Shown: positions 1-6,953, counted from the stretch's first letter. The stretch is 14,389 nt of DNA from a bacterium (GCA_028819835.1 JAPPKR010000191.1:1-14389); one strand, 5' to 3'. Notes: a model not told the origin generated them from the letters alone. Made by a program: numbers and translations.

Positions 1-287
1 TGGGGGAACTGGCCCGGATGGGCGCCGACATCTACACCGAGTGGCAGCACGCCATAGTGCGGGGCGTGGAGAGACTGTCGGGGTGCCCGGTCATGGCGAC
101 CGACATAAGGGCCGGCGCCGCCCTGGTGATCGCGGGGCTGGTGGCCGACGGCGTCACCTCCATAGGAGGGGTGGAGCACATCGACCGCGGTTATGCCGAT
201 CTGGTCACCGATCTGAACGGGATGGGAGCCCGGATCAGGCGACAGGACATGAACAACGACGATCGAGCGCGCTTATTCGGATGGTGA
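1..287 (+). CDS. murA: UDP-N-acetylglucosamine 1-carboxyvinyltransferase, C-terminal part (partial)
   Basis: This is the last 94 codons of a gene that begins before the window. The reading frame starts at base 3 and ends at TGA 285-287. MurA transfers enolpyruvate from phosphoenolpyruvate to UDP-GlcNAc in the cytoplasm, the first committed step of peptidoglycan synthesis. Visible family hallmarks are RGVERLSGCPVMATDIRAG (fragment residues 20-38), where other MurA proteins have a TDLRA segment, and HIDRGY (59-64). The arginines of these two segments contact substrate in characterised MurA enzymes. The protein ends shortly after the usual last strand (MGARIRR), with a hydrophilic tail of about 14 residues. 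The catalytic cysteine loop lies upstream and cannot be checked. The next gene starts 54 bases downstream on the same strand. Confidence 0.93.
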   Translation, partial: GELARMGADIYTEWQHAIVRGVERLSGCPVMATDIRAGAALVIAGLVADGVTSIGGVEHIDRGYADLVTDLNGMGARIRRQDMNNDDRARLFGW

Positions 288-311
288 CCGGCGGAATGAT
301 CCGTCTACGAT
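284..311 (+). promoter_or_regulatory. Possible sigma-70-type promoter for the nfu gene
   Basis: GTGACC (284-289) and TACGAT (306-311), 16 bases apart, each match four of six consensus positions. The -35 part overlaps the murA stop codon. A transcript would start near base 318 and leave a leader of about 24 bases carrying the AAGGA ribosome-binding site at 328-332. This is a weak call. Read-through from murA is equally possible. Confidence 0.25.
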
Positions 312-341
312 GAGGGTTCTTAGGGTTAAGGACCAAGAGAG

Positions 342-635
342 ATGACCGAGACAATTCTGGAACTTCCCAAGCGCCAGGCAAACAGGCCGGACGGCGCCTC
401 GTTGCCCGAGGTTGACCTGAAGCTGCTCGAGGCGGCCCTCGACTACATACGGCCGGCGGTGCAGGTGGATGGCGGAGACCTCATCTTGCTGGGTGTGGAG
501 GAGGGGGTGGTGAATATCCAGATGGTGGGCGCTTGCGGAGGGTGCCCCTTGTCGATGATGACCCTGAAGGAGGGGATCGAGAGGATCCTCAGAGCCAAGG
601 TGCCGGGAGTCGTCTCGGTCGAAGCCGTCGCCTAG
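342..635 (+). CDS. NifU C-terminal-domain Fe-S carrier (Nfu type)
   Basis: A 97-residue cytoplasmic protein made of a single NifU C-terminal domain. Nfu proteins carry an Fe-S cluster and hand it to client apoenzymes. The core runs from about residue 24 to the end, with the family pattern IRPAVQVDGGDL (36-47) and the ligand motif ACGGCPLS (64-71), in which C65 and C68 form the CxxC that binds a cluster bridged between two subunits. Residues 1-20 are a polar, probably disordered tail. The ATG is supported by AAGGA at 328-332, nine bases upstream. The gene follows murA by 54 bases and precedes the GTPase start by 18 bases, so all three may be co-transcribed. No N-terminal NifU scaffold or A-type domain is present, so a delivery role is likelier than primary assembly. 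The family call is firm; the clients are unknown, though GltB in this window is one Fe-S protein. Confidence 0.93.
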   Translation: MTETILELPKRQANRPDGASLPEVDLKLLEAALDYIRPAVQVDGGDLILLGVEEGVVNIQMVGACGGCPLSMMTLKEGIERILRAKVPGVVSVEAVA

Positions 636-653
636 GCTCCGATTGGGTTCGGA

Positions 654-1433
654 GTGGGCAGCTGTCGCCCGGAGCTTTCCCGCCTCCTGGACGACCTGCG
701 CACCGGGAGCAGAAGGGCGTTGGCCCGAGCGATAACCCTGGTGGAAAACCATCTTCCCACCGACCCCACGCTGGGGGAATTGTGGGAGTCGGCGGGTGCT
801 GAGGACGGCTCGGCGAGGCTGGTGGGGATCACCGGCCCTCCGGGTGCGGGGAAGAGCACGCTGGTGTCGGAGTTGGTGGGTTGCATCAGGGAGACCTGCC
901 TCACGGTGGGGGTGGTGGCGGTGGACCCGGCCAGCCCGCTGACCGGCGGCGCCATGCTGGGGGACCGGATCCGCATGCAGCGGCATTTCACCGACCCGGG
1001 CGTCTTCATCCGGTCCATGTCGACCCGCGGTCATCTGGGGGGCCTGGCCAAGGCCACCCGCGCAGTCACCGAGTTGCTGTCCCTGGCCGGATTCGAGGTG
1101 GTGCTGGTGGAGACCGTGGGAGTGGGACAATCGGAAGTGGAGGTGATGCGGGTGACCCCCACCGTGGTGGTGGTGGTCAACCCCGGCCTGGGAGACTCGG
1201 TGCAGGCCGACAAGGCCGGACTGTTCGAGATAGGCGGGGTGTTCTGCGTCAACAAAGCCGATCAGGACGGGACCGATCAGGCGGTGCGCACCCTCCGTCA
1301 GATGATCTCCCTGGGGCATGGTCCCGGTCCCAGGCCGCAGGTGCTCACCACCGTCGCCACCGAGGGACGGGGCGTCCCTCAACTCTGGGAGGCCATCGTC
1401 GCCCGCGGGGACCACGCCGGCTCTATCCGCTAA
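654..1433 (+). CDS. MeaB/ArgK-family P-loop GTPase, C-terminally short
   Basis: A 259-residue GTPase of the MeaB/ArgK (G3E) family. Characterised members are chaperones that protect and reload cobalamin-dependent acyl-CoA mutases such as methylmalonyl-CoA mutase. Motifs in order are LARAITLVE (23-31), Walker A GPPGAGKS (61-68), VDPASP (90-95), GDRIRM (103-108), the switch-like ETVGVGQSE (153-161) and the guanine-specificity motif NKAD (200-203). The GTG start at 654 is the first usual start after the in-frame stop at 633-635 and fits the family N-terminus. Oddly, the protein stops right after QLWEAIVARGD. Typical members are about 320-335 residues and continue into a helical C-terminal dimerisation arm, which is absent here. 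The other forward frames past the stop do not encode it, so a simple frameshift does not explain the loss. No mutase gene lies in the window, so the partner is unknown. Confidence 0.88.
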   Translation: MGSCRPELSRLLDDLRTGSRRALARAITLVENHLPTDPTLGELWESAGAEDGSARLVGITGPPGAGKSTLVSELVGCIRETCLTVGVVAVDPASPLTGGAMLGDRIRMQRHFTDPGVFIRSMSTRGHLGGLAKATRAVTELLSLAGFEVVLVETVGVGQSEVEVMRVTPTVVVVVNPGLGDSVQADKAGLFEIGGVFCVNKADQDGTDQAVRTLRQMISLGHGPGPRPQVLTTVATEGRGVPQLWEAIVARGDHAGSIR

Positions 1434-1436
1434 CGG

Positions 1437-1453
1437 CCGTCCCGCCAGGACGG
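1437..1453. terminator. Possible weak terminator hairpin between convergent genes
   Basis: CCGTCC (1437-1442) and GGACGG (1448-1453) form a perfect six-pair GC-rich stem with a five-base loop, in the 45-base gap between the convergent GTPase and menA genes. On the + strand it is followed by GCATTTCC, a poor U-tract. It could act in both directions, but the evidence is only structural. Confidence 0.35.
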
Positions 1454-1478
1454 GCATTTCCCCCTCAGCCCCGCCCGG

Positions 1479-2465
1479 CTACCCCCACGCCGCGGTGGTC
1501 ACGGCCAGCGCCAACGCGGTGGCCATCTGCAGTCGGGAGGTGGACTTGAGCACCCCGGTCAGAGCCGCGCCCCGGGCGGCCGCCGAGACGGCGCGGACGG
1601 GACCGATGGCGAAAGGCGCCAATCCCAGCGTTGCCACGGTGGCAACCGGCGTGAGACCCACGGCGGCCGAGGCGCCGACCACGGCGAAGGACACCCATAC
1701 CAACACCGCATAGAAAGTTCTGGAACGAGCCTCGCCCATCATCACCGCCAGGGTGCGCTTTCCGGCCCTTTCGTCGGTCTCTATGTCTCTGAGGTTGTTG
1801 GCCACCAGGATGGCGGAGGCCAGCGTTCCCATCGGAACGGCCAGGACCCAGGCCTCGGTGGTGGCGGTGGCGTCATGGACGAACCGGGTGCCCACGGTGG
1901 CCACCAGCCCGAAGAAGACGAAGACGAACGGTTCCCCCAGTCCCCGATACCCATAAGGCCAAGGTCCCCCGACATAGGTGAGCATGGCCAGCACCGAGAG
2001 GATTCCCACCCAGACCAACACCCATCCTGCGATCAGGATGAGATAGAGCCCCGCCGCCAGAGCCACGGCGACCGCCGCCCAGGTGGCCGTCCACATCTGG
2101 CGAGAGGAGATGACTCCCTCCGACACCATCCGGCGAGGGCCTAGACGGTCCGGGGTATCGGCGGACCGGGCCGCGTCGGAGACGTCATTGGCGAAGTTGG
2201 CGGCCACCTGGATGGCAATCCCCACGACCAGCGTCATGAAGAAGGCATCCCATCGGAACGCTCCGTCGCCTACGGCAAGCCCGGTGCCCACCGTCACCGG
2301 CGCCACCGACGCCCAGAGCGTGTGGGGCCGGGCGGCGGTCTTCCAAGCCTGGAAACGGGTGAGTTCGGAGTCCGAGGCGTTAATAGTGCCAGGGAAACTG
2401 GTCGAAGCGGGGAGGCCGTTTTTCCAAGAAGGCGTCCCGGCCCTCGGCCGCCTCGTCGGTGCCAT
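1479..2465 (-). CDS. menA: 1,4-dihydroxy-2-naphthoate polyprenyltransferase
   Basis: A UbiA-superfamily membrane enzyme that attaches the isoprenoid tail to 1,4-dihydroxy-2-naphthoate to give demethylmenaquinone. With the ATG at 2465 it has 328 residues. Two aspartate-rich prenyl-diphosphate motifs are visible: NFANDVSDAARSAD (90-103) and NNLRDIETDERAGKRT (223-238). The second is highly characteristic of MenA. Hydrophobic stretches at roughly 75-92, 126-165, 178-193, 205-222 and 250-285 fit a polytopic protein. Family homology begins only near residue 38 (FQAWKTAARPHTL). Residues 1-35 look non-native and overlap the 3' end of menB by 86 bases. No ATG, GTG, TTG or CTG exists between 2465 and the conserved region; the only nearby alternative is ATT at 2384-2382, overlapping the menB stop as ATTAA. 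The family call is strong and the start is uncertain. The gene is downstream of menB in the same operon. Confidence 0.9.
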   Translation of the reverse strand: MAPTRRPRAGTPSWKNGLPASTSFPGTINASDSELTRFQAWKTAARPHTLWASVAPVTVGTGLAVGDGAFRWDAFFMTLVVGIAIQVAANFANDVSDAARSADTPDRLGPRRMVSEGVISSRQMWTATWAAVAVALAAGLYLILIAGWVLVWVGILSVLAMLTYVGGPWPYGYRGLGEPFVFVFFGLVATVGTRFVHDATATTEAWVLAVPMGTLASAILVANNLRDIETDERAGKRTLAVMMGEARSRTFYAVLVWVSFAVVGASAAVGLTPVATVATLGLAPFAIGPVRAVSAAARGAALTGVLKSTSRLQMATALALAVTTAAWG

Positions 2466-3279
2466 ATCCCAGCCGGGTCGCCTCCCCAGCGAAAATCTGC
2501 TGTCCCACCAGACCGTCGTCCACCAGGTTGAAGGCGAACTTGAGCATCCGCTGGGCGGTGGGGCTCTTGGAGGTGATGGTCCGGGCCCAATCCAGGGCGA
2601 TCTCCTCCAACCGGTGGTGGGGGATCACGTCATTCACCATCCCCATCTGCTTGGCTTCCTCCGCGCGGTAGTCCTTGCCCAGAAAGAAAAGTTCACGGGC
2701 TCTCTTCTGGCCGATTATTCTCGTCAGGTAGGCAGATCCGTATCCGGCGTCGTAGCTGGCCACGTCCGGATCGGTCTGCTTGAAGATCGCATGGTCGCCG
2801 CACGCCAGGGTCAGGTCGCAGACCACATGCAGGCTGTGCCCGCCGCCCACCGCCCATCCCGGCACGACCGCGATCACCACTTTGGGCATGAATCGGATGA
2901 TGCGCTGCGCCTCCAGGATGTGGAGTCTCCCCAGACGGGCGGGATCGATGGACGGGCCATCGGCACCATCGGCGTATTTGTACCCGTCCCTTCCCCTGAT
3001 CCGCTGATCGCCTCCCGAGCAGAAAGCCCATCCTCCGTCGCGGGGAGAGGGGCCGTTGCCGGTGAGCAGCACGCACCCCACCCGACTCCACTGCCGGGCA
3101 TGTTCCAGGGCGGTGATCAACTCGTCCACGGTGTGGGGCCGGAAGGCGTTGCGCACTTCCGGGCGGTCGAAGGCTATCCGCACCGCCCCCAAATCCACGG
3201 CATGGTGATACGTGATGTCGGTGAATGAAAATCCAGGTACAATTTCCCAGGCAGAGGGGTCGAAGTGCTCGGAAACCAC
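2380..3279 (-). CDS. menB: 1,4-dihydroxy-2-naphthoyl-CoA synthase
   Basis: A 299-residue crotonase-fold enzyme that closes the second ring of o-succinylbenzoyl-CoA in menaquinone synthesis. The sequence closely resembles mycobacterial MenB: NAFRPHTVDEL (44-54), LLTGNGPSPRDGGWAFCSGG (71-90) and the oxyanion-hole region WAVGGGHSLH (142-151). D170 in KQTDPDV, S175 and D177 in ASYDAGYG and Y272 near the C-terminus align with Asp185, Ser190, Asp192 and Tyr287 of the M. tuberculosis enzyme, numbered from memory. An aspartate at position 170 marks the bicarbonate-independent type, where E. coli has glycine. The start is GTG at 3279 with no visible Shine-Dalgarno, and a promoter-like TTGATA/TAACCT pair ends about 10 bases upstream, suggesting a leaderless transcript. 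menA follows and overlaps it. Confidence 0.96.
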   Translation of the reverse strand: MVSEHFDPSAWEIVPGFSFTDITYHHAVDLGAVRIAFDRPEVRNAFRPHTVDELITALEHARQWSRVGCVLLTGNGPSPRDGGWAFCSGGDQRIRGRDGYKYADGADGPSIDPARLGRLHILEAQRIIRFMPKVVIAVVPGWAVGGGHSLHVVCDLTLACGDHAIFKQTDPDVASYDAGYGSAYLTRIIGQKRARELFFLGKDYRAEEAKQMGMVNDVIPHHRLEEIALDWARTITSKSPTAQRMLKFAFNLVDDGLVGQQIFAGEATRLGYGTDEAAEGRDAFLEKRPPRFDQFPWHY

Positions 3280-3288
3280 GTTCAGAAC

Positions 3289-3297
3289 GAGGTTACC
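3289..3297 (-). repeat. GGTAACCTC motif, copy 1 (upstream of menB)
   Basis: The nine-base sequence GGTAACCTC reads toward menB on the minus strand, nine bases before its GTG. Identical copies lie at 7001-7009 (minus) and 7048-7056 (plus), again in a divergent intergenic region and directed at the neighbouring gene. It may be a shared -10 region or a regulator half-site. Confidence 0.5.
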
Positions 3298-3319
3298 CCG
3301 GTTCCCGCCCCTCTATCAA
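3290..3319 (-). promoter_or_regulatory. Candidate promoter of menB-menA
   Basis: Read on the minus strand, TTGATA (3319-3314) and TAACCT (3295-3290) are separated by 18 bases. The first matches the TTGACA consensus at five of six positions and the second fits the TANNNT -10 form common in actinobacteria. Transcription would begin near 3284-3282, only a few bases before the menB GTG at 3279. The -10 lies inside the repeated GGTAACCTC motif. Confidence 0.45.
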
Positions 3320-3337
3320 CCAGACAGAATGCTCCCT

Positions 3338-3348
3338 AGGACGGTCCT
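3338..3348. promoter_or_regulatory. Palindrome covering the serA ribosome-binding site
   Basis: AGGACGGTCCT is a palindrome (AGGAC / GTCCT) around a single central G, two bases before the serA ATG at 3351. Its left arm, AGGAC, is also the only Shine-Dalgarno-like sequence for serA. The one-base centre rules out a normal hairpin, so if it has a function it would be as a protein-binding site. A palindrome this short can arise by chance. Confidence 0.25.
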
Positions 3349-3350
3349 CT

Positions 3351-4565
3351 ATGCGAGTGTTGTTGGCAGACACATTTCCCGGGCAGTTCCTGCCCGAAAT
3401 GGAGAGACTCGGTTTCGAGTGCGAGTCTCGCCCCGAACTCAGCGGCGCGGAGCTTGCTGAGGCGCTGGGGGGAGTGCAGGTCCTGTTGGTGCGTTCCACC
3501 CCGGTCACGGCCGGAGCGATCGACGCTGCCGATGAACTGGCATGGATCATCCGGGCCGGGGCCGGCTACAACACCATCGACTGCCAGGCGGCCTCCCGGC
3601 GGGCGATCTGGGTGTCGAACGTTCCTCGCCAGAACGCGATCGCAGTGGCGGAACTGGCGATGGGGTTGATGCTGGCCGTTGACCGGCGAATACCCGACAA
3701 CGTGACGGCCATTCGCCAGAACGAGTGGCGGAAGGGAGAGTTCTCGAGGGCCCGCGGGCTCCATGGCAGGACCTTGGGCATCGTCGGAATGGGCCAGATC
3801 GGCTTTGAAGTGGCCAAGCGCGCCCGGGCTTTCGGCTTGAAGCTGCTCACCGTGGAGAAGCCCAGAACGTTCGAGGCTCTAGACCGGATGAGGAAGCTGG
3901 GCGTGGGGACGGTCTACGGACTGGAGGAACTCTTCTCCGTGTCCGACATCGTCAGCCTCCATGCCCCGTCCACCCCCGAGACCACCGGCATGGTGTCGGC
4001 CGACCTGTTGGCGCGGATGAAGCCGGGCGCCTGGCTGATCAACACTGCACGCGCCGACCTGGTAGACGAGGAGGCCCTGCTGGAGGCGGTCGATCGACAG
4101 GATCTGTGGGTGGGAATCGATGTCTTCTCCGGCGAGGGCGAAGCCGCCTCGGGCGCCGGCGACTCGAAGCTGGCCAGCCATCCGCATGTGTACATCACTC
4201 ACCACATCGGCGCCTCCACCCGCCAGGCCCAACACGCAATCGCAGCCGAGGTGGTGAGAATGCTGGCGGACTTCGCCCAGGGCAAGATTCGCAACGTGGT
4301 CAATCTTGGTGCACTCGCCCCCGCGGGGACCTACCTGACCATTCGTCACATCGATCGGGTGGGAGTACTCTCCGGCGTCCTGACGTCGATCAAATCATCG
4401 GGGCTCAATGTGCAGCACATGACCAACCAGGTTTTCAGCGGAGCGGGCACCGCGGTGGCGGTGGTGCAGGTGCAGGGAGAGGTGTCGGACGCCATGGTGG
4501 CGGAACTCGAGGGCCTGCCTTACATCCTGGGGGTGACCGCTTACCCGAGCGGGCCGCTGGAATGA
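3351..4565 (+). CDS. serA: D-3-phosphoglycerate dehydrogenase with ACT domain
   Basis: A 404-residue cytoplasmic D-isomer 2-hydroxyacid dehydrogenase. SerA oxidises 3-phosphoglycerate to 3-phosphohydroxypyruvate, the first step of serine synthesis. The NAD-binding domain spans roughly residues 95-295, with GIVGMGQIG (143-151) giving GxGxxG. Catalytic candidates are R234 in NTARADL, E262 or E264 in DVFSGEGE, and H285 in THHIGAST. Residues 331-404 form one ACT domain (HIDRVGVLSGVL), the usual serine-sensing module. The VYITHHIGAST and following sequence is typical of a short SerA subgroup rather than the long actinobacterial form. The frame is open to 3225, but homology starts at MRVLLADTFP, so ATG 3351 is chosen, with AGGACGG just upstream. 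The gene is divergent from menB. It is followed by the DUF1015 gene through an ATGA overlap, so translation is probably coupled. Serine feedback through the ACT domain is inferred from the family. Confidence 0.92.
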   Translation: MRVLLADTFPGQFLPEMERLGFECESRPELSGAELAEALGGVQVLLVRSTPVTAGAIDAADELAWIIRAGAGYNTIDCQAASRRAIWVSNVPRQNAIAVAELAMGLMLAVDRRIPDNVTAIRQNEWRKGEFSRARGLHGRTLGIVGMGQIGFEVAKRARAFGLKLLTVEKPRTFEALDRMRKLGVGTVYGLEELFSVSDIVSLHAPSTPETTGMVSADLLARMKPGAWLINTARADLVDEEALLEAVDRQDLWVGIDVFSGEGEAASGAGDSKLASHPHVYITHHIGASTRQAQHAIAAEVVRMLADFAQGKIRNVVNLGALAPAGTYLTIRHIDRVGVLSGVLTSIKSSGLNVQHMTNQVFSGAGTAVAVVQVQGEVSDAMVAELEGLPYILGVTAYPSGPLE

Positions 4566-5749
4566 GGGGCTGGCTGAGGCCGGTCCAGACTCGGCTGGTC
4601 TCTCCTGAGTACGCCTGGCGAGTGGTTCCGCCCGCTTATGAATTCCTGACTCCCTACGAGCGGTACCGCTGGACCTCGGAGAACCCCGACTCGTTCTTCA
4701 ACGCCTTCACCCCCGCCGACTCATGGCCCAACAAGTCCTTCCGCCAACTGGTGTCCCAAGCCGCCGGTTACCTGGAGCGTCAAATGCGAAGGGGGGTCTT
4801 CGGTCCACCGCTGGAAGGTTTGTTCGTGTATCGGATAACCGACAGCGTTCACCAGCAGACTGGGGTGGTGGGGGATGCGCCGGTGGCTTCCGCTCCGCAT
4901 ACGCTGGTGCCTCACGAGACCACTCGGAGCGACCGCGAAGAAGAGTTGTACAAGTACATGGGGGAAGTGCCGTACAGCTCCAATCCCATGGGATTGGGGT
5001 ACCCGCCCCGGGAGAATATCGACGGCATGGTTGAAGAGATCTGCCACTCCGTCCCCGATGTCTCCGTGACGCTGGAGAACGGTGATCTGCATCAGATCTG
5101 GGTGGTCCCCCAAGATGTGGTTCCCCTGTTGGTGGATGAGTTCTCCAAGGTCCCCAAGGCTTATATCGTGGATGGCCACCACCGGGCGGCTGCCTCGGTT
5201 CGACACGCTTCCCGGTACGGCGCCGACGAGGAGCATCCGGCGGGAAGGATGCTGGTGGTCGCTTTCCCCACCGACCAACTACGAATACATCCCTATCACC
5301 GGTGGGTGAAGGCCGAACTGTCGGCTGAGCGACTGGAAGAGGATGTGGGGGCGGTAAGGGCGCCGGTGCGCCTGCCCGCCAAGGGGGAGGCGATAGCCAT
5401 TACCAGCCAGGGCTGTTGGTCCATTCGACTGTCACACTGCAAGTCGTCCCACTGCGAAGCCGAAATGGATGCCGTGGCTCTTCACCGCACCGTGCTTGAA
5501 CCCTTGTTGGGCGTTGCGGACGAGAGAACCGATCCGCGAATGGATTTCATCCCCGACCACGAGGGCGTCAAGACGGTGGTGGACCGGGTTGCCGAGGAGG
5601 GAGGAGTCGGTTTCATGCTATCCCCGGCCACGATGGACCAGGTGATCCATGCCGCGGACAACCGACTGCCCATTCCGCCCAAGGCGACTTTCTTCGTTCC
5701 CAAGCCCCGCTCGGGCTTCTTCCTGTCCCCCCGGCACGGAGGTTCCTAG
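4562..5749 (+). CDS. DUF1015 family protein, possible partner of SerA
   Basis: A 395-residue soluble protein matching DUF1015, a family without an established biochemical role that I know of. Family marks are VVPPAYEFLTPYERYR (21-36) in place of the usual PPYDV, VPHETTRSDREEELYKY (116-132), VDGHHRAAASVRH (203-215), HPYHRWV (243-249) and the C-terminal PPKATFFVPKPRSG (372-385). The start is ATG 4562, which shares ATGA with the serA stop. A longer open frame reaches back to 4106 but overlaps serA and lacks homology. DUF1015 genes beside serA and serC recur in Bacteroidetes and Clostridia as far as I recall, tying the protein to serine metabolism. The DGHHR motif resembles ParB/sulfiredoxin-fold proteins, including the free-serine kinases SerK and SbnI, so a kinase or phosphoserine-related role is possible but unproven. 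No signal peptide or membrane segment is seen. Confidence 0.85.
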   Translation: MRGWLRPVQTRLVSPEYAWRVVPPAYEFLTPYERYRWTSENPDSFFNAFTPADSWPNKSFRQLVSQAAGYLERQMRRGVFGPPLEGLFVYRITDSVHQQTGVVGDAPVASAPHTLVPHETTRSDREEELYKYMGEVPYSSNPMGLGYPPRENIDGMVEEICHSVPDVSVTLENGDLHQIWVVPQDVVPLLVDEFSKVPKAYIVDGHHRAAASVRHASRYGADEEHPAGRMLVVAFPTDQLRIHPYHRWVKAELSAERLEEDVGAVRAPVRLPAKGEAIAITSQGCWSIRLSHCKSSHCEAEMDAVALHRTVLEPLLGVADERTDPRMDFIPDHEGVKTVVDRVAEEGGVGFMLSPATMDQVIHAADNRLPIPPKATFFVPKPRSGFFLSPRHGGS

Positions 5750-5783
5750 GCGCCTGCCGGTCGTGGGGATGGAGACGGGTTGT

Positions 5784-6944
5784 CTACAGGCTGTCCCAGA
5801 GGTCTCCGGCGGCCAGGTCGATGGCGGTCCAGGCCATTCCCACCGCGCCGTCGAAGACCGCCCGCTTGCCCTCGGGGGTGATGGTCTGGCTGGTAAAGGC
5901 GGGCTGGTGGTTCCCGATGGGAGCGCAGTGGAGAGACAGCATCGGGTGGATGGTGGGCACAACCTGGGAGACGTTCCCCATGTCGGTGGAGCCCGCTTCC
6001 GAGGGATTGAGGTCGGCGCCTCTTTGCAGGGGCCGTCCCAGGGCCTGGGAGTTGGCGGCATAGAGTTCGGTGAGGAGGGGGTTGCTGATCAACTCGGTGT
6101 ACCCGTTGCCCATCTGCTCTATCTCCGCCCGGCATCCGGTGGCCTGGGCGGCCGCCTCGAAGCAGGACAGGACCCGTTCTCTCAGCACTTCGAGTCGTTC
6201 GAAGTTCTGGGACCTGACGTACCACTTCGACCGGGTGAGGGCGGGGATGATATTGGGGGCCTTCCCTCCGTCGGTGATGATCCCGTGGATCTTGTCGGTG
6301 GACAGGATGTGCTGGCGGAGGGTGGAGAGATTCACATAGGACTGAACGAACGCGTCTAGAGCGTTTATGCCCTTTTCGGGAAAAGCCGAGGCGTGAGCCT
6401 CCTTCCCGTGAAAGGCCACCTCCAACTGGATGATCGCCAGGGAAGGGCCGTCGACCAGGTCGCGGGGTGAGGGGTGGACCATCATGGCGGCGGCCGTGTC
6501 CCCGAACGCACCGGCATTGATCAGATCCACTTTCCCCCCATAGATCTCCTCGGCTGGGGTGCCCAGGACGGTGAGGCGAAACCCCAGTTCCTCGGTCAGG
6601 GGTTGGAGAGCCAGGCCGGCGCCTACCGCGGCCGAGGCGATGATGTTGTGTCCGCAGGCGTGACCGATGTCGGGAAGGGCGTCGTATTCGGCGCAGATCA
6701 CCAACTCGGGACCACTCTGTCCGGACCGGGCCGCGAAGGAGGTTTCCAGACCGTATGCGGGGTATTCGACGGTGAAACCATATCCTTCCAGCACCTGGGC
6801 GAGACGGGCCGAGGACTGGTATTCCGCGTAGGCGGTTTCGGGGTTGTCGTGGAGCCAAAGGCTCAGTTCTTCCAGGCGGGCTTGTTGGCTGGTGACTCTT
6901 TGGCGGGCTTGTTCTTTCAGATCCCGATGGGCCAACTCTGACAT
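5784..6944 (-). CDS. M20 family metallo-amidohydrolase
   Basis: A 386-residue di-zinc-type hydrolase of the M20D group, which includes aminoacylases, N-acyl-amino-acid and indole-acetyl-amino-acid hydrolases and the dipeptidase-like PM20D2. Metal-site motifs are complete: EYDALPDIGHACGHN (86-100) supplies C97 and H99, TPAEE (129-133) the general base E132 and ligand E133, MMVHP H157, and GNHQPAF H346. The lid and dimerisation domain lies around 175-290, with HGKEAHASAFPEKGINALDA (179-198). No signal peptide is seen, so it is cytoplasmic. The EYDALP and STDMGNVS patterns resemble PM20D2-type proteins, but substrate cannot be assigned. ATG 6944 is preceded by a perfect AGGAGGT nine bases away. 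The gene is divergent from the DUF6941-like gene across 133 bases and convergent with the DUF1015 gene. Confidence 0.9.
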   Translation of the reverse strand: MSELAHRDLKEQARQRVTSQQARLEELSLWLHDNPETAYAEYQSSARLAQVLEGYGFTVEYPAYGLETSFAARSGQSGPELVICAEYDALPDIGHACGHNIIASAAVGAGLALQPLTEELGFRLTVLGTPAEEIYGGKVDLINAGAFGDTAAAMMVHPSPRDLVDGPSLAIIQLEVAFHGKEAHASAFPEKGINALDAFVQSYVNLSTLRQHILSTDKIHGIITDGGKAPNIIPALTRSKWYVRSQNFERLEVLRERVLSCFEAAAQATGCRAEIEQMGNGYTELISNPLLTELYAANSQALGRPLQRGADLNPSEAGSTDMGNVSQVVPTIHPMLSLHCAPIGNHQPAFTSQTITPEGKRAVFDGAVGMAWTAIDLAAGDLWDSL

Positions 6945-6953
6945 GGGACGGAG

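Noticed and set aside
315..330. Telomere-like AGGGTT repeated twice with CTTAGGGTTAAG upstream of nfu
   Set aside because: Only two partial repeat units in a short leader, with no further array. It is most likely chance, with the AAGG part serving as the ribosome-binding site.
273..1457. 394-codon open frame on the minus strand, opposite nfu and the GTPase gene
   Set aside because: The translation is rich in His, Gly, Arg and Pro, has no recognisable domain, and lies wholly antisense to two well-supported genes. It is typical of high-GC shadow frames.
3225..3350. Extended N-terminus of serA from the ATG at 3225
   Set aside because: The extra 42 residues are basic and not family-like, overlap the 5' end of menB, and homology begins exactly at the ATG at 3351.
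4106..4561. Extended N-terminus of the DUF1015 gene reaching into serA
   Set aside because: The added residues are a shadow of the serA reading frame. The family sequence begins after ATG 4562, which also gives the ATGA overlap.
5702..5718. Hairpin AAGCCC / GGGCTT near the end of the DUF1015 gene as a terminator
   Set aside because: It lies inside the coding sequence, encodes the conserved C-terminus, and has no U-tract on either strand.
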